Assembly (NCBI GenBank): GCA_001600695.1
Contig: BCKQ01000005.1
Coordinates: 136,593 to 200,592 of the forward strand
Direction: 5' to 3'
DNA length: 64,000 bases
Origin: Ascoidea asiatica
Taxonomy: Eukaryota > Ascomycota > Saccharomycetes > Ascoideales > Ascoideaceae
In this document: positions 22,101 to 31,077 of the stretch, in pieces
Layout: each line of letters opens with the position of its first letter
How positions within the stretch are numbered: position 1 is the stretch's first letter
The notes under the pieces: generated by a model
What the model saw: the letters and a program-made list of their open reading frames with translations, nothing else
What the model was told of the DNA's origin: nothing
The model's database searches: none
Position numbers and translations under genes: made by a program

Positions 22101-24396
22101 TGCTGTTAATATAAAAAATGATAAAACTAATCCAGAAATTGTAATTACGATCGATAGTAATAGTCAGAACATATCCAAAGTTTCCGCTAAAATTGGTAAC
22201 AATACAGCTATTTCGACCAAAGAACTGTCATCAACATCAAAGGCAATATTTAAATTAAGTCAATTGAAGCCAGATCCCAACGAAACTTTGGAGAGTTACA
22301 ATGAAAGAAAAATCAGCATGTTTAATGAAGAGTTAACAAGAGGTGACGACTCTCAAAAAAGCATTTTCAATACTGTTGGTTCTAGTAACATTTCTAATCT
22401 TATAAAAAACATGAATGAGCTTTCTGAACAGGATCATACCGATAATAAAATGAAAACAAAAATGGGAGATAAGAAAAAGGCAATCTTTGGTATTCGAAAA
22501 GCAAAATCAGAAAATATTTCAGACTCTTTTTTGGCGAAACCTTCCAAGATTATGCCATCTCTTAATATAAAGAAAAAATTAAATCCAGGTTCAAACTTCA
22601 TTAGTTTAAAAACCCCATCAAACATCAACGAAGAAGAAAAATCAATAAATGACAATGGTTCATTGACTATTGGCCGAGATCTGATTGAATTCGTTTCAAG
22701 AACATACAGTTTTAATGATTACTCAAATGATTTGAGAATTACAAATGCTGAAGATTCTACCACTGCAAGTTTGAGCAATCGCAATATTATGCATATTGAT
22801 TTTCCAAACAATTGTAAAGAAAACGGTGAAAACCAAATTCAAAAATTGGCAGCTAAGAAAAGAAAATCATTGGATAAATTCTTCAATTCATTTGATACTG
22901 AAATTCATAATCTGAGAAAAGATGATCAGTTCCCTCAGAAAAAAGAAACTCTAGTTGTTAAATCTCTTGAAAAGGAAGTTTCTATAAACCCACAAAAGAG
23001 TAGTGATTCTTTGAATAGTGGGTTCAATGATTATCTAGATTTCATTGATTTTGGAGTAGGAATTAAAAGTAGTGGAGACTCAGAGAATGAAAACTCCTCT
23101 CAAAAACTGAAAAATTCATTATCAATGTCAGACATGCAAAATTTAAAATCACCTGTCAATGAGCTATTTTCTCCGGAATCAACTTCAACTTGCAGACCAA
23201 GTTTAAGCACTTTAACACCGAAAACTGAAGAATTTAAAGACAAATTAAACACCCCTGAACAAGAAAGACGATTCAGTTTTGAATCTACCAAGGAAATAAT
23301 TGTTGAAAAACCTTTACTTGAAATTCAACATTCTAAACTACCCACCAAGAAAAAAGAGTCTAATAAATTTAAGTCTCTTTTTCATAAACTTTTCAAAACT
23401 GAAGACTCCAATATGACCCATGGGAGAGAACGTCTGAGAAGTTTACATCATAGTAAACTTCAACAGGGTTCCGTGTTACCCAAGCAGTTAAATTTAAAAA
23501 AGAGTTTCAGTCACGATCCTTCATCTAGGAGGGAACTTTACAATAATCAGCCCCCCCTTGGTTCATTTAAATCTACAGAAAATAAAGACAGTGATTCAAA
23601 AACTAATACTTCAAGAAAAAAATCTGTTTTCAGAAGGTCTCATTTCAAGAAGCTAACTCCAGATTTAACTTTGGAAAAAAATGAATCTGAAATGTATCAT
23701 AATTTTACAGAAAGCTCAAATCATTTCAGGCTTCCCTCAATCAATTTCAGCTCTGATCTGGATGTTATTGACTTAGGTTCACATTTTGATGCAACTAAAA
23801 GACAAAATAAAACTAACAATTTGAATGATTTTTCGGTTGGGGAAAAAAAATGGCTTTCAGATAAAATTTTATCCTCGACAGATAATGATAAAGGTTCAAC
23901 TCCATTTCCTGATTTACTTAAACCAGACATGGGATCGAAACATCGTGAACTAATACGTTCTAAAAGTATAGAAAAAAAGAAATCAATGAAATTGAACAAT
24001 TCGAGAGAAGAGACTTATCCGAAGCTCAAGGAAGTGAGTGTTAATGACATCATCAAAAATCCAGCTAAGCAAAATTTGACCCCCAAGAAGGCCATTTTGA
24101 AGGAAAGCAATAATAATAATGTCACCTTGTCAACTCCCCTAGGGCAACTAAGTTATTTTTCTTCTTCTGAAAATTCAGTTAATTCTACAGAATCTAAAGT
24201 TTCTTTTTCTAATCGTATATTTGTGAATAAAACATATTCTTCTCGTGTTTATGATAGGCATTCAGAAAAAACTAATACATGTTCTAATCTCAGTCCTCAG
24301 GCCATTCAAGAAATCAGATTTGAGTTGAATGAATTTAAAAAAGGCATGCCAATTCATGAAAAAAGCAAGGCTAATACTCATTTTTTTCACTCATAG
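19147..24396 (+). CDS. Very long Ser/Asn/Gln-rich protein with Bni4/Afr1-like C-terminus (1749 aa)
   Basis: Most of the protein is low complexity. Residues ~215-285 are Gln/Tyr/Pro-rich with repeated QQPY-type units (prion-like). Later blocks are Asn/Asp-rich, Ser-rich and Lys-rich (for example HGKNKHRKKYKERFYFPNG). The C-terminal ~70 residues are much less repetitive: KVSF (1684-1687) fits the RVxF consensus for binding protein phosphatase 1, followed by SNRIFVNKTY, YDRHSEKTNTC, then IQEIRFELNEFKKGMPIHE and a THFF-containing end. I associate this arrangement with the Bni4/Afr1 group, which links PP1 (Glc7) and septins to chitin deposition at the bud neck. That assignment is inferred from memory of the family and is moderate at best. 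The protein is about twice the length of S. cerevisiae Bni4. The expression of the frame as one uninterrupted CDS is well supported. Confidence 0.7.
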   Translation: MASNRSGLEFDLSDKLLSRSGTLSKKNSYMRKRLTSASSPAINRAMSLSNFQSRNSINTYSNGNHLIQSNYPSQPNYPNYPTYVNYSNSYGNDSNLNITNQPLMHQPLPAAPAVPSDPKLSERKDHSFRSLSRNDTVASTGFQRNNFNYNYNQNNFKQSSTTPLPNYSTVNKTQAINQSLSETPQHNKSVYSNIDNSNSNSNSSLNSSISKQRIQQQPFNQLYNPNSNPLYQPQHQQPYLQQYQQPYPQYFQQPNQQPYHQGFQQPYQQHYQQYYQHSSQKQHQNVPPRNPGSYIHDSDIPTRSKSMVGPSVNYNNFLVKHPMPLPKDLIPLVNKNINNINNNNEIQNFEHHDNNDNNSDNDKIDNDNESNNNKINETINFEQSNASRKVKTDKFRSEIHNELNDPSTLYPSPPISESSVSDFPANLTIVQKNNISAANLDNNTIQLPENDLQDNLNSSSSNIVSKSTNNPMNHPLKRYNSIESDATINTISGTIQKNERIDQIATDSANLPELSSKCSGNLNQVSKSKSGCPEFIQRNENLVSLQGNSGANNAFQNPTGAPIYNSSSNFQYSYQPSCINTLSNALQYEQNSNFLNQDYLKLNHNIDPNPRNNHIYNQFYSYQNFSQTQPINSYQSFPAPHSKNDRSFDYNPHYHHPQLQNPYNSTQFRSNQVASDHVNKLAPYLDNNRPARSSSESGGNQIKSKCFTNIQAGSSVIVENSNENHLKKSKDSILKNEVSHGKNKHRKKYKERFYFPNGEEYIPRKEQKKKIEKGSKAGKMGNIDGKVKGKFYIDSESEASEDEPITFPKDGKEIRDEKKEYIYLDDFSDGDFNEADSDTDYNENSSYYSDAFQTSSDNSSENHGNFNSADGKFLRSYDRRKKASQSLSTSTTFSKQRSSSSTSSSNSKENDKSIINSSKSLSILPNLSNDTSISQISIEEPLSLKNSQLSTLQVIHEPDSEVISANETLNLKKELESIVQEKDLAAVNIKNDKTNPEIVITIDSNSQNISKVSAKIGNNTAISTKELSSTSKAIFKLSQLKPDPNETLESYNERKISMFNEELTRGDDSQKSIFNTVGSSNISNLIKNMNELSEQDHTDNKMKTKMGDKKKAIFGIRKAKSENISDSFLAKPSKIMPSLNIKKKLNPGSNFISLKTPSNINEEEKSINDNGSLTIGRDLIEFVSRTYSFNDYSNDLRITNAEDSTTASLSNRNIMHIDFPNNCKENGENQIQKLAAKKRKSLDKFFNSFDTEIHNLRKDDQFPQKKETLVVKSLEKEVSINPQKSSDSLNSGFNDYLDFIDFGVGIKSSGDSENENSSQKLKNSLSMSDMQNLKSPVNELFSPESTSTCRPSLSTLTPKTEEFKDKLNTPEQERRFSFESTKEIIVEKPLLEIQHSKLPTKKKESNKFKSLFHKLFKTEDSNMTHGRERLRSLHHSKLQQGSVLPKQLNLKKSFSHDPSSRRELYNNQPPLGSFKSTENKDSDSKTNTSRKKSVFRRSHFKKLTPDLTLEKNESEMYHNFTESSNHFRLPSINFSSDLDVIDLGSHFDATKRQNKTNNLNDFSVGEKKWLSDKILSSTDNDKGSTPFPDLLKPDMGSKHRELIRSKSIEKKKSMKLNNSREETYPKLKEVSVNDIIKNPAKQNLTPKKAILKESNNNNVTLSTPLGQLSYFSSSENSVNSTESKVSFSNRIFVNKTYSSRVYDRHSEKTNTCSNLSPQAIQEIRFELNEFKKGMPIHEKSKANTHFFHS

Positions 24397-24841
24397 TTAT
24401 TCAATCATTTTAAATATTTTTTATTATCCATTTCAATTCATTCAATTTTTGTTTTAGACTTGTTGTTTTTATCCTAGAATGTCTTGTATAAAGTCAATTT
24501 TTTTTTTGCTTCTAATAATCGTGGAGCTTTCAATTGACGATAGGTTCATCGTCCTTTAATTTTTTATTTTTTGGGTTGTGATTTGTTACAGAATAATGGA
24601 AAGTTATTAGCTAAAAAAGGATTTACTTATTTCAAATTTGTGTGGGATACTAGAAATATATGCTATGGATAAATGTCTTGTGCTTGTATTTTGCTAATTT
24701 TCTTTTTTTTTACTTTTTTATATATGGTGCTAGAGAACTTCTACTACTTGCAAAAATATTTGTATTCTATTTCATGTATTATTTTTTCATATTTATTTAA
24801 CAGAATATAAAAAAATATCATCAGTCTTTATAAAAACTTTT
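24397..24841. other. Convergent 3' intergenic region
   Basis: This A+T-rich sequence lies between the Bni4-like gene and the HIU hydrolase gene. It probably contains both polyadenylation regions. No other feature is seen. Confidence 0.55.
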
Positions 24842-25333
24842 CTAACTTCCGCGATAAGTGGTATAACTGTAATTTGAAAGTAATAAAGGAACATGATAAT
24901 GCTGTTCAGGGATATGCTTTATTATAAAATGAATATCAACAAAAGGAAAAAATGTGCTATCAGATGTTTTTGTACTTTTTAGTGAAGAGATATAATTACC
25001 AGTATGAAAACGAACTTTATATACACCGGATTTTAATCTATCCCAAGCCAATTCATTTGTTTCTAACTTTTTTATACCAATCGATTGATAAAGCGCGTCA
25101 CTTTGGTTAGGTTTTAAAATCCAGCTTACAACTCGACCATCATTATCAGTTTTAGCTAACCCAAAAGGGAATATATTAGCTTCAGAAGAATCACTCAAAT
25201 CAAAATCTGTAATGCTAGCGGGAGGAGTATAATCACAATTATCACTTAATTTATAAATTGCACACAAAACATTTTTTGCAGGTACCCCAGCAATTGCATC
25301 TAAAATATGGCATGTAACCGGTGATCGTTTCAT
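24842..25333 (-). CDS. 5-hydroxyisourate hydrolase (transthyretin-like)
   Basis: This 163-residue protein has the HIU hydrolase hallmarks: an N-terminal TCHILDAIAGVPAKNV block containing the catalytic His, an internal DGRV segment, a GVYKVRFHTGNY block, a PFVDIHF strand, HYHVPLLLS and the C-terminal tetrapeptide YRGS that defines the family. The enzyme converts 5-hydroxyisourate, the urate oxidase product, to OHCU on the way to allantoin. Family members are usually near 115-140 residues. The extra length here comes from insertions between strands (for example a TPPASITDFDLSDSSEAN segment). The C-terminus is not an SKL-type peroxisomal signal. S. cerevisiae lacks this enzyme, so the gene implies purine/urate degradation in this yeast. 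Confidence 0.9.
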   Translation of the reverse strand: MKRSPVTCHILDAIAGVPAKNVLCAIYKLSDNCDYTPPASITDFDLSDSSEANIFPFGLAKTDNDGRVVSWILKPNQSDALYQSIGIKKLETNELAWDRLKSGVYKVRFHTGNYISSLKSTKTSDSTFFPFVDIHFIIKHIPEQHYHVPLLLSNYSYTTYRGS

Positions 25334-25423
25334 TGCAATGAAATAAAAAATGGTTGCTGAATGTGAAAAATAAACTGGTTTTAAAAACTTACAATAAGTT
25401 TCTTCAATGAATTAATCTTCAAT

Positions 25424-25459
25424 GAGGTATGCTTCAAACTTGAATATAATGCATACCTC
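25424..25459. repeat. Inverted repeat GAGGTATGC / GCATACCTC
   Basis: Two perfect 9-base arms (25424-25432 and 25451-25459) are separated by 18 bases, upstream of the HIU hydrolase start. It could be a paired operator-like site. No factor is assigned. Confidence 0.6.
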
Positions 25460-25521
25460 TTAAATTAAGATGTGTAATAGTTTTTAAAATTATTTTGTTA
25501 GTTAATTTTCCTGACACATTG

Positions 25522-25541
25522 AAGCCCTCTTATAAGGGCTT
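25522..25541. repeat. Hairpin AAGCCCT-N6-AGGGCTT
   Basis: It has a perfect 7-base stem with a 6-base loop. A similar AGCCCT/AGGGCT hairpin occurs near 37386-37402 after SMC5. Confidence 0.55.
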
Positions 25542-25727
25542 TAAGCCAAGTGTATTTAACATTACATAAAGTAAATTTTTCTTATTATTGAATGTTAAAC
25601 CAAATATTTTACCGTTAATTGATTCATTGCTGAATTTACTGATTGAAATAAAATTAAATTGAATATTTTAGCTATTCCAGACCTATTTTTGTTTAATCGG
25701 AATCATATTTGATTATTGAAAAATTAA

Positions 25728-26016
25728 ATGCCTAGGGCAATAATTGGTATGACTACTTTCTTTATAAGTATATTTATTCCAAATTATTAAATCAAAGCAA
25801 TCTACTAACCACACATGAGAAGGTACTTTGGTTCAATGCGATCCATCAATAACAGCAATTATCCTTCAAATGAATGATGAAAATGGCGGGTCAATTGTCA
25901 CTGAGAAATTAGATGATACTCACTTAGTTATCAATCAAGACAAGGTTGCCTTTGTTAAAATTCGTTTAAATGAAATGCTAGCAAAAAATTCTTATGATGA
26001 GGATGAAGTTCAATAA
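25728..26016 (+). CDS. TFB5: TFIIH subunit Tfb5 (spliced, 70 aa)
   Basis: Exon 1 is only 19 bases (25728-25746, encoding MPRAII and the first base of Gly7). Exon 2 is 25823-26016. The joined protein starts MPRAIIGTLVQCDPSITAI, matching the Tfb5/TTDA family start, and continues with LDDTHLVINQDKVAFVKIRLNEML. Its 70-residue length is typical. Tfb5 stabilises the TFIIH core by binding Tfb2 and is needed for nucleotide excision repair. The intron begins GTATGA and has a perfect TACTAAC branch site 13 bases before the AG. Without splicing the conserved N-terminus is lost and only a TTG-started fragment remains. The gene is convergent with COG3, with 83 bases between stop codons. Confidence 0.93.
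25747..25822 (+). other. TFB5: TFB5 intron (76 bases)
   Basis: The donor is GTATGA, the branch site TACTAAC at 25803-25809 and the acceptor AG at 25821-25822. Splicing restores the conserved GTLVQCDPS reading. Confidence 0.92.
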
Positions 26017-26099
26017 AGTAAACTTTCAAAGTTTTTATTGTGCTAAGAAAGGTAACAATAAAAAAATATATTTAATAAGAATTTTACACTAAAAAACAT

Positions 26100-28646
26100 T
26101 TATTCACTCACAGAGTATAAAGAGTCTCCGTCAGTATTAACCATTTCTATATGCTCGTTTTCAAAAACATTATTCATGATCTCTGTAATATATGTTATCA
26201 ATGAATCCACCTCCAATATGTTTTGTAAAACTTGTTCTCTATTGCTAATCTTCAATTCCATTACTCTATTAACCAAGCTATCATGATATTTCTCGTAAAT
26301 TTGGACTGTCAACTCTTGTATACCGTCAATTAAAAAGCTTATTACTTGAGGATCATTAATATAAATTTCTAGCAATTCTTTTAGTCTTGAAAATTCATTT
26401 CTTAAATTTTCTTTTAATTTATTAGAGTTTTTTTTAATATTTGATTCCTTAATATCCTTATCGATACTTTCTAAATCGATAGCACCAGCCAAAATCCCTG
26501 AAACGATATCATTAGTAAAACTATGAACTACATTTCTTAATTCACTTTGTAACTCAAGTTTTGCATCAAACATATTATTAATTAATTTTGGGACAGAATC
26601 TTTTACCATATTAACAAAACCATTATTCATGATTTCAAACTGTCCACTTTTAATTTTGTTAAATATAGAGTTTATTCCCGAAAAATCAAGTGATTGTTCG
26701 GTATGAATATATTGGATATCAAAGTTTTCTATTTGACTTTTTAGAATTAATAAATTTTCCATTAAATATAATTTAGAGTTCAATTTTCCAATATATGTTT
26801 CTGCCAATTGATGAGCTTCTTTTAGAGAATCTAAACACGCGTGAACAACTGTATGGGCAAGATTGTCAAACACAAATGAATTAACCAATTGATAAATCTC
26901 CGACAAAATAGCTATAGTACTAGATAATGGTGGGTATAAACCTTCATAAAGTTTCCCATTATCTCCAATTTGACTTAAATAAGAGGTTTCATCTTGGTTA
27001 TCTCGGATTGGATCTTCAGTAGATGATAACTTATTATTAGCAATATTCATATCATTTAGAGATGGTTTATATCTCACAATTTTTTCTTCGATGTACACCT
27101 GAATCCTGAAAATCAATCTTGTTTGTGCATCTTGCATTATTGGTTGAAAAATTGAACCAAAATTTATTAAAAATTCACTATACTCCAAATTTTCATCATT
27201 TGAGTAATGAAAAAGGTTTCCTTGATTATTTGAATAGTTTACTTCCTCATCATCATTTTCATTATCAAAGTATTTTTGCAATAAAATAATTAAATCACAA
27301 AGCTTTTTAATTTTTGTTTCTTTCAAAATTTTATTTCTCAAAGCATCATACAAAGGATCACAAAGGCTTTGGAACCATTGAAACAATTCGTTATTGTTGA
27401 ATATAGTTTTTTCATTAATCCCCAATTCTTCGTTTCTCAACGAATATCCAAAGAAGAAAACGAAAAGGTCATACTCCTGATTTATTAAATGAATATAAAA
27501 CGATAAACTAGCCTGCGAAAGCCTTAATAAATCCTTTTTTTGTAAAATCAAATCACTTAAGTTTTCAAGAATCATAGGTGATATTAACTTTTCCCTAACA
27601 TTAAAATATTGGTTGTAACAATCGTTTAATAAGCCATTATATTCAGGATGATGTTCAATACGATTTATAATTTCACTTGATAAGTCGTTAATCAAATCTG
27701 AATTTGATTGGAATTTAGAGTACAATAGGGCATCTCTAGTAACAATATCAACATTCAGGAGTTTGGATAATTGACTATAGATATCATTGAATTTTTGCTT
27801 TAAAAAGTTTATAATATAGTTTCTTATTAATGTCAATGCTTTGGTCATACCGCTTCTAAATCTAATTTGGAAAGAATCAATATCTTTGAAGTCTGCATGT
27901 TGATCTACAAAATTTAGTGATTCATCTAATTGCATTAAGCAATTCTTGAATTTTTCTTTACGAACCAAAGAAGAGCCAGGAGTGTTTATTACTTTAGTAA
28001 TTGAATTTAAGTTATGAACCAAAATCCTTAAATTATTATTCAAATGATCCAAATAATTATTCAAAATTTGTTGCTGGTTAATCAATTGGTCAGATCTCTT
28101 TGTAAAATCAATTGTTTCATTTATTATTGAATTATAATCATTGTTTAAATTGTTGATTGATTTCAAAATATCTGTAGTTCTATCTAAATATTTTTGATTA
28201 TTTTTGTACTTGATACTTAATAAATTTTGAAAATTAATGAAATTTGAATTTTCAGAAATAAATAACAGGTTTTCAGATTCCTTTGAAATTAGGAAACTAT
28301 AATCAAATACTTTTTTGTAAGTATGCCATATAAGTTCCTTTTCTTTGATTGTTAAGGGATCGAGTAGTTTAAATCCAATTTCATTCGAAGGTTCAAATTC
28401 ATGTGATAAATCAGATATACTAGATGATGATTTTATCTTGGAAAGTCTTTTGTTTCTAAGGCATGAACTTAGACCAACATTTTTAGCATTGAAATCCAAG
28501 TCACTAAAATTTAGTTCGTCTGAATCTATTTCCCTTCTTGAATTAAGATTAGCAAACTTAGAAGAATTAAAATGACTTTTCGAATCTGGTACATTTAAAG
28601 CTATTGCTTGAACAATGGATTTTCTCCTAGGTCTTGTTTTGCTCAT
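26100..28646 (-). CDS. COG3: Conserved oligomeric Golgi complex subunit 3 (Sec34)
   Basis: This 848-residue, largely helical and charged protein has a Sec34/COG3 signature region at about residues 105-300. It includes ELIWHTYKKVFDYSFLI and the block SLNFVDQHADFKDIDSFQIRF followed by RSGMTKALTLIRNYI, which is characteristic of COG3. The C-terminal half continues as helices without other domains. COG3 is in lobe A of the COG tethering complex, which directs retrograde vesicle traffic within the Golgi and so glycosylation enzyme retention. The start is the ATG at 28646 (MSKTRPRRKS). The in-frame residues upstream begin at a TTG. The length is similar to yeast Sec34 (801 aa). Confidence 0.88.
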   Translation of the reverse strand: MSKTRPRRKSIVQAIALNVPDSKSHFNSSKFANLNSRREIDSDELNFSDLDFNAKNVGLSSCLRNKRLSKIKSSSSISDLSHEFEPSNEIGFKLLDPLTIKEKELIWHTYKKVFDYSFLISKESENLLFISENSNFINFQNLLSIKYKNNQKYLDRTTDILKSINNLNNDYNSIINETIDFTKRSDQLINQQQILNNYLDHLNNNLRILVHNLNSITKVINTPGSSLVRKEKFKNCLMQLDESLNFVDQHADFKDIDSFQIRFRSGMTKALTLIRNYIINFLKQKFNDIYSQLSKLLNVDIVTRDALLYSKFQSNSDLINDLSSEIINRIEHHPEYNGLLNDCYNQYFNVREKLISPMILENLSDLILQKKDLLRLSQASLSFYIHLINQEYDLFVFFFGYSLRNEELGINEKTIFNNNELFQWFQSLCDPLYDALRNKILKETKIKKLCDLIILLQKYFDNENDDEEVNYSNNQGNLFHYSNDENLEYSEFLINFGSIFQPIMQDAQTRLIFRIQVYIEEKIVRYKPSLNDMNIANNKLSSTEDPIRDNQDETSYLSQIGDNGKLYEGLYPPLSSTIAILSEIYQLVNSFVFDNLAHTVVHACLDSLKEAHQLAETYIGKLNSKLYLMENLLILKSQIENFDIQYIHTEQSLDFSGINSIFNKIKSGQFEIMNNGFVNMVKDSVPKLINNMFDAKLELQSELRNVVHSFTNDIVSGILAGAIDLESIDKDIKESNIKKNSNKLKENLRNEFSRLKELLEIYINDPQVISFLIDGIQELTVQIYEKYHDSLVNRVMELKISNREQVLQNILEVDSLITYITEIMNNVFENEHIEMVNTDGDSLYSVSE

Positions 28647-29399
28647 TCTGGAAGAAAAAAGTAATCTCAATGAATTTCCAAGAACTGATTATAAATTGGA
28701 TTTTTACAGCTGAAATTGTTAAAATATAATTTTCTTATATTTTGAAATATAATTGTACGAATTAGAACCTATAGACTTTCAATTTCTTAAAGACACTTTT
28801 ATTTTTTACTTCAATTATTTCGCCATTCTATGTTAAACCATCAACATGTAAATTAGTAAATTTTCTGAATGTCTCAAATTATCAATTTACCTTTACTGTA
28901 TTCTGTTCGAGATATTTCAGGTGACTTTCTCAATTCGTAGAACCACAGCTCGAAATTCTAAACACCACCTCAAAACCTTACATTTTTCTTAGTAGACGCC
29001 GTTTCTAGAATTGGAACATAAAGTTTATTATAATTAAAATAATAATTCTAAACATTATTTACTTATTTAAAAATGGGACTATAATAGTAAAGTCATCTGA
29101 TTGAGCTTATTAATAGAGTCCCGGGACACGCTTTTTCCGCAATAGTGGCTCCCAATTCAGGAAAACTATACGAACTCTGGCTTCAAAGTTACTAATTAGT
29201 GAATAAATGAAAATGTAAATAAGTATTACTTCTGTTTAGATCGAAAATAAATAATTATACACTTTTACTAAAAAACAGGCTCACCTCAATATTCAAATTG
29301 TCTTCATATCTTTTTTAAAAAGGATCATTATCATCTGTTAAAAGCCAATTTTAAATCTTTTTTTTGCTTTGGTTTTTTAATCTCAAAATTATTTTTCAT
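28647..29399. promoter_or_regulatory. Divergent promoter region COG3 / GSH2
   Basis: This 753-base region includes a TACTGTA motif (28894-28900), a GTCCCGGGAC palindrome (29118-29127) and a TTACTAA site (29189-29195) about 205 bases before the GSH2 start codon. No coding sequence is seen. Confidence 0.5.
29189..29195 (+). promoter_or_regulatory. Putative Yap1/Cap1 response element TTACTAA
   Basis: TTACTAA is the canonical Yap1-type AP-1 site. Here it is followed directly by TTAGTGA, making an almost palindromic 14-base element. It lies 205 bases upstream of GSH2. Glutathione synthesis genes are established Yap1 targets in yeast. Function at this locus is inferred. Confidence 0.45.
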
Positions 29400-30887
29400 A
29401 TGGATGCAATTTCTTTTAAATCATTTCCTTCTTTATCTGAAGAACAAGAAAACAATTTAGTCCAGAATCTTTTGCATTGGTCTCTTGGTCATGGCCTAAC
29501 TATTTATCCTCTTAATTTTAAAAGATTTGAACCTATTAATGCCCCTGTAACTTTGTTTCCTTCTCCTTTTCCTAGAAGTTGTTTTGAAAATGCTTTAAAA
29601 GTTCAACCTATCTTTAATAATTTGTATTCCGCTATCTCTTCTAAAATCAATGAACCTTGGCTTTTTAAAATAATTAGTGAATTATCTGAGTTTGATAAAG
29701 ATTTTACAGGAAATTTATGGAAATGTTATTTAAAGGCTAAAAAAAAAGGTATTGTGCAGCCAATTTCTTTAGGATTGTTTCGATCAGATTATATGCTTGA
29801 CAAACTAGATAAATTTGATCAATTCCAAATAAAGCAAATAGAGTTTAATACAGTTTCAGTCTCATTCGGTGCACTTTCTTCCAAAGTTGGAAAATTGCAT
29901 GAATATTTGAATTCCGCTGGAGAATATGAGAAACAAAATTTTTACTCGAATGAAGAATTGGAAGCTTCTAAGTCAATTGATTTAATTCCGGATGGACTTG
30001 CAGCTGCCGACGAGTGTTATAGAAAAGTTGAAAATTATTCGATTGATCAAAATACTGTTGTTCTTTTCATAGTTCAGCAAAATGAGAGAAATGTTTTTGA
30101 CCAACGTCATTTGGAATATTCGTTATTGAAAAATCATGGAATAAGGTCTTACAGACTTCAAATGAGTGAAATTCCTTTTAAGACAAGGACCGATTCTTTA
30201 TCCCAAAAGATTTATCTAACTTCGACAAATGATGAAATTTCAGTTATTTATTATAGAGCAGGTTATGCTCCAGGGGATTTCAAATCTCAAGTGGAATGGG
30301 ATGCTCGAATGAATTTAGAAACAACAAAAGCGATAAAATGTCCTTCTTTATTAACTCAGTTATCTGGGGCTAAAAAAATTCAACAGCTTCTCACCGATAA
30401 GGAAATATTAAAAGATATTTTACCTTCTAGGAATGAAAATGATATCAATGAACTTCTTAAAACATTTGTAAATATTTACCCTATGGATAAGACCCCCGAA
30501 GGAGAAATAGGTAGAAGACTTGCAAAAGAGCATCCCGAAAAATTTGTTTTAAAACCTCAAAGAGAAGGTGGAGGTAATAACATTTACAAGAGTCATATTC
30601 CTGCTTTCCTAGAAAGTTTAAATGAAAACGAATGGGGAAGTTATATATTAATGGAGTTAATTAAGCCTCCCCTTCATAGAAATAAAATCATAAGAGAAGA
30701 TAAGATATTTACCGAGCCCATTGTCAGCGAATTAGGTATTTATGGTTCAATTTTATGGAACTACGAAACAGGGAAAGTTTTAGAAAACAATGTTGCGGGA
30801 CATTTATTGAGATCAAAATTCAATTCTAGTGATGAAGGTGGTGTTGCAGCAGGATTTGGGTGTATTGATAGTTTATATTTATATTAA
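29400..30887 (+). CDS. GSH2: Glutathione synthetase
   Basis: This ATP-dependent ligase joins gamma-glutamylcysteine and glycine, the second step of glutathione synthesis in the cytosol. The 495-residue length matches eukaryotic glutathione synthetase (S. cerevisiae 491). Recognisable blocks are the IEFNTVSVSFGALSSKVG substrate segment, VVLFIVQQNERNVFDQRHLE, VIYYRAGYAP, PSLLTQLSGAKKIQQ, the ATP-grasp glycine-rich loop KPQREGGGNNIY and the C-terminal SELGIYGSILW...GVAAGFGCIDSLYLY. The start is the ATG at 29400 (MDAISFKSFP). In-frame sequence upstream begins with TTG. A TTACTAA site upstream suggests oxidative-stress control. Confidence 0.96.
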   Translation: MDAISFKSFPSLSEEQENNLVQNLLHWSLGHGLTIYPLNFKRFEPINAPVTLFPSPFPRSCFENALKVQPIFNNLYSAISSKINEPWLFKIISELSEFDKDFTGNLWKCYLKAKKKGIVQPISLGLFRSDYMLDKLDKFDQFQIKQIEFNTVSVSFGALSSKVGKLHEYLNSAGEYEKQNFYSNEELEASKSIDLIPDGLAAADECYRKVENYSIDQNTVVLFIVQQNERNVFDQRHLEYSLLKNHGIRSYRLQMSEIPFKTRTDSLSQKIYLTSTNDEISVIYYRAGYAPGDFKSQVEWDARMNLETTKAIKCPSLLTQLSGAKKIQQLLTDKEILKDILPSRNENDINELLKTFVNIYPMDKTPEGEIGRRLAKEHPEKFVLKPQREGGGNNIYKSHIPAFLESLNENEWGSYILMELIKPPLHRNKIIREDKIFTEPIVSELGIYGSILWNYETGKVLENNVAGHLLRSKFNSSDEGGVAAGFGCIDSLYLY

Positions 30888-31077
30888 ATTCGGTTCAAAA
30901 TTAGATTTAGTTTCTAAATGAATTCTTCAACATAAAACTTCAGTCATCCATTATATTAAAAGACCTCTACGTAGAGTTATTTGAGCAAAAAATATATGTG
31001 AATACAGAAACACGCAGCAACCTTTTCAAAACTATGAAGTTTAAATAAATAATTTCTACAACTAAAATGAGAATTTT

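Larger units (their letters stand above)
25334..25727. promoter_or_regulatory. Divergent promoter region HIU hydrolase / TFB5
   Basis: This 394-base region holds two small hairpins (25424-25459 and 25522-25541), annotated separately. No coding sequence is seen. Confidence 0.5.

Noticed and set aside
26837-26842. ACGCGT box
   Set aside because: It lies inside the COG3 coding sequence, so it is unlikely to be a promoter element.
28385-28400. tRNA B-box-like GGTTCAAATTC
   Set aside because: It is within the COG3 coding sequence and has no matching A box or cloverleaf.
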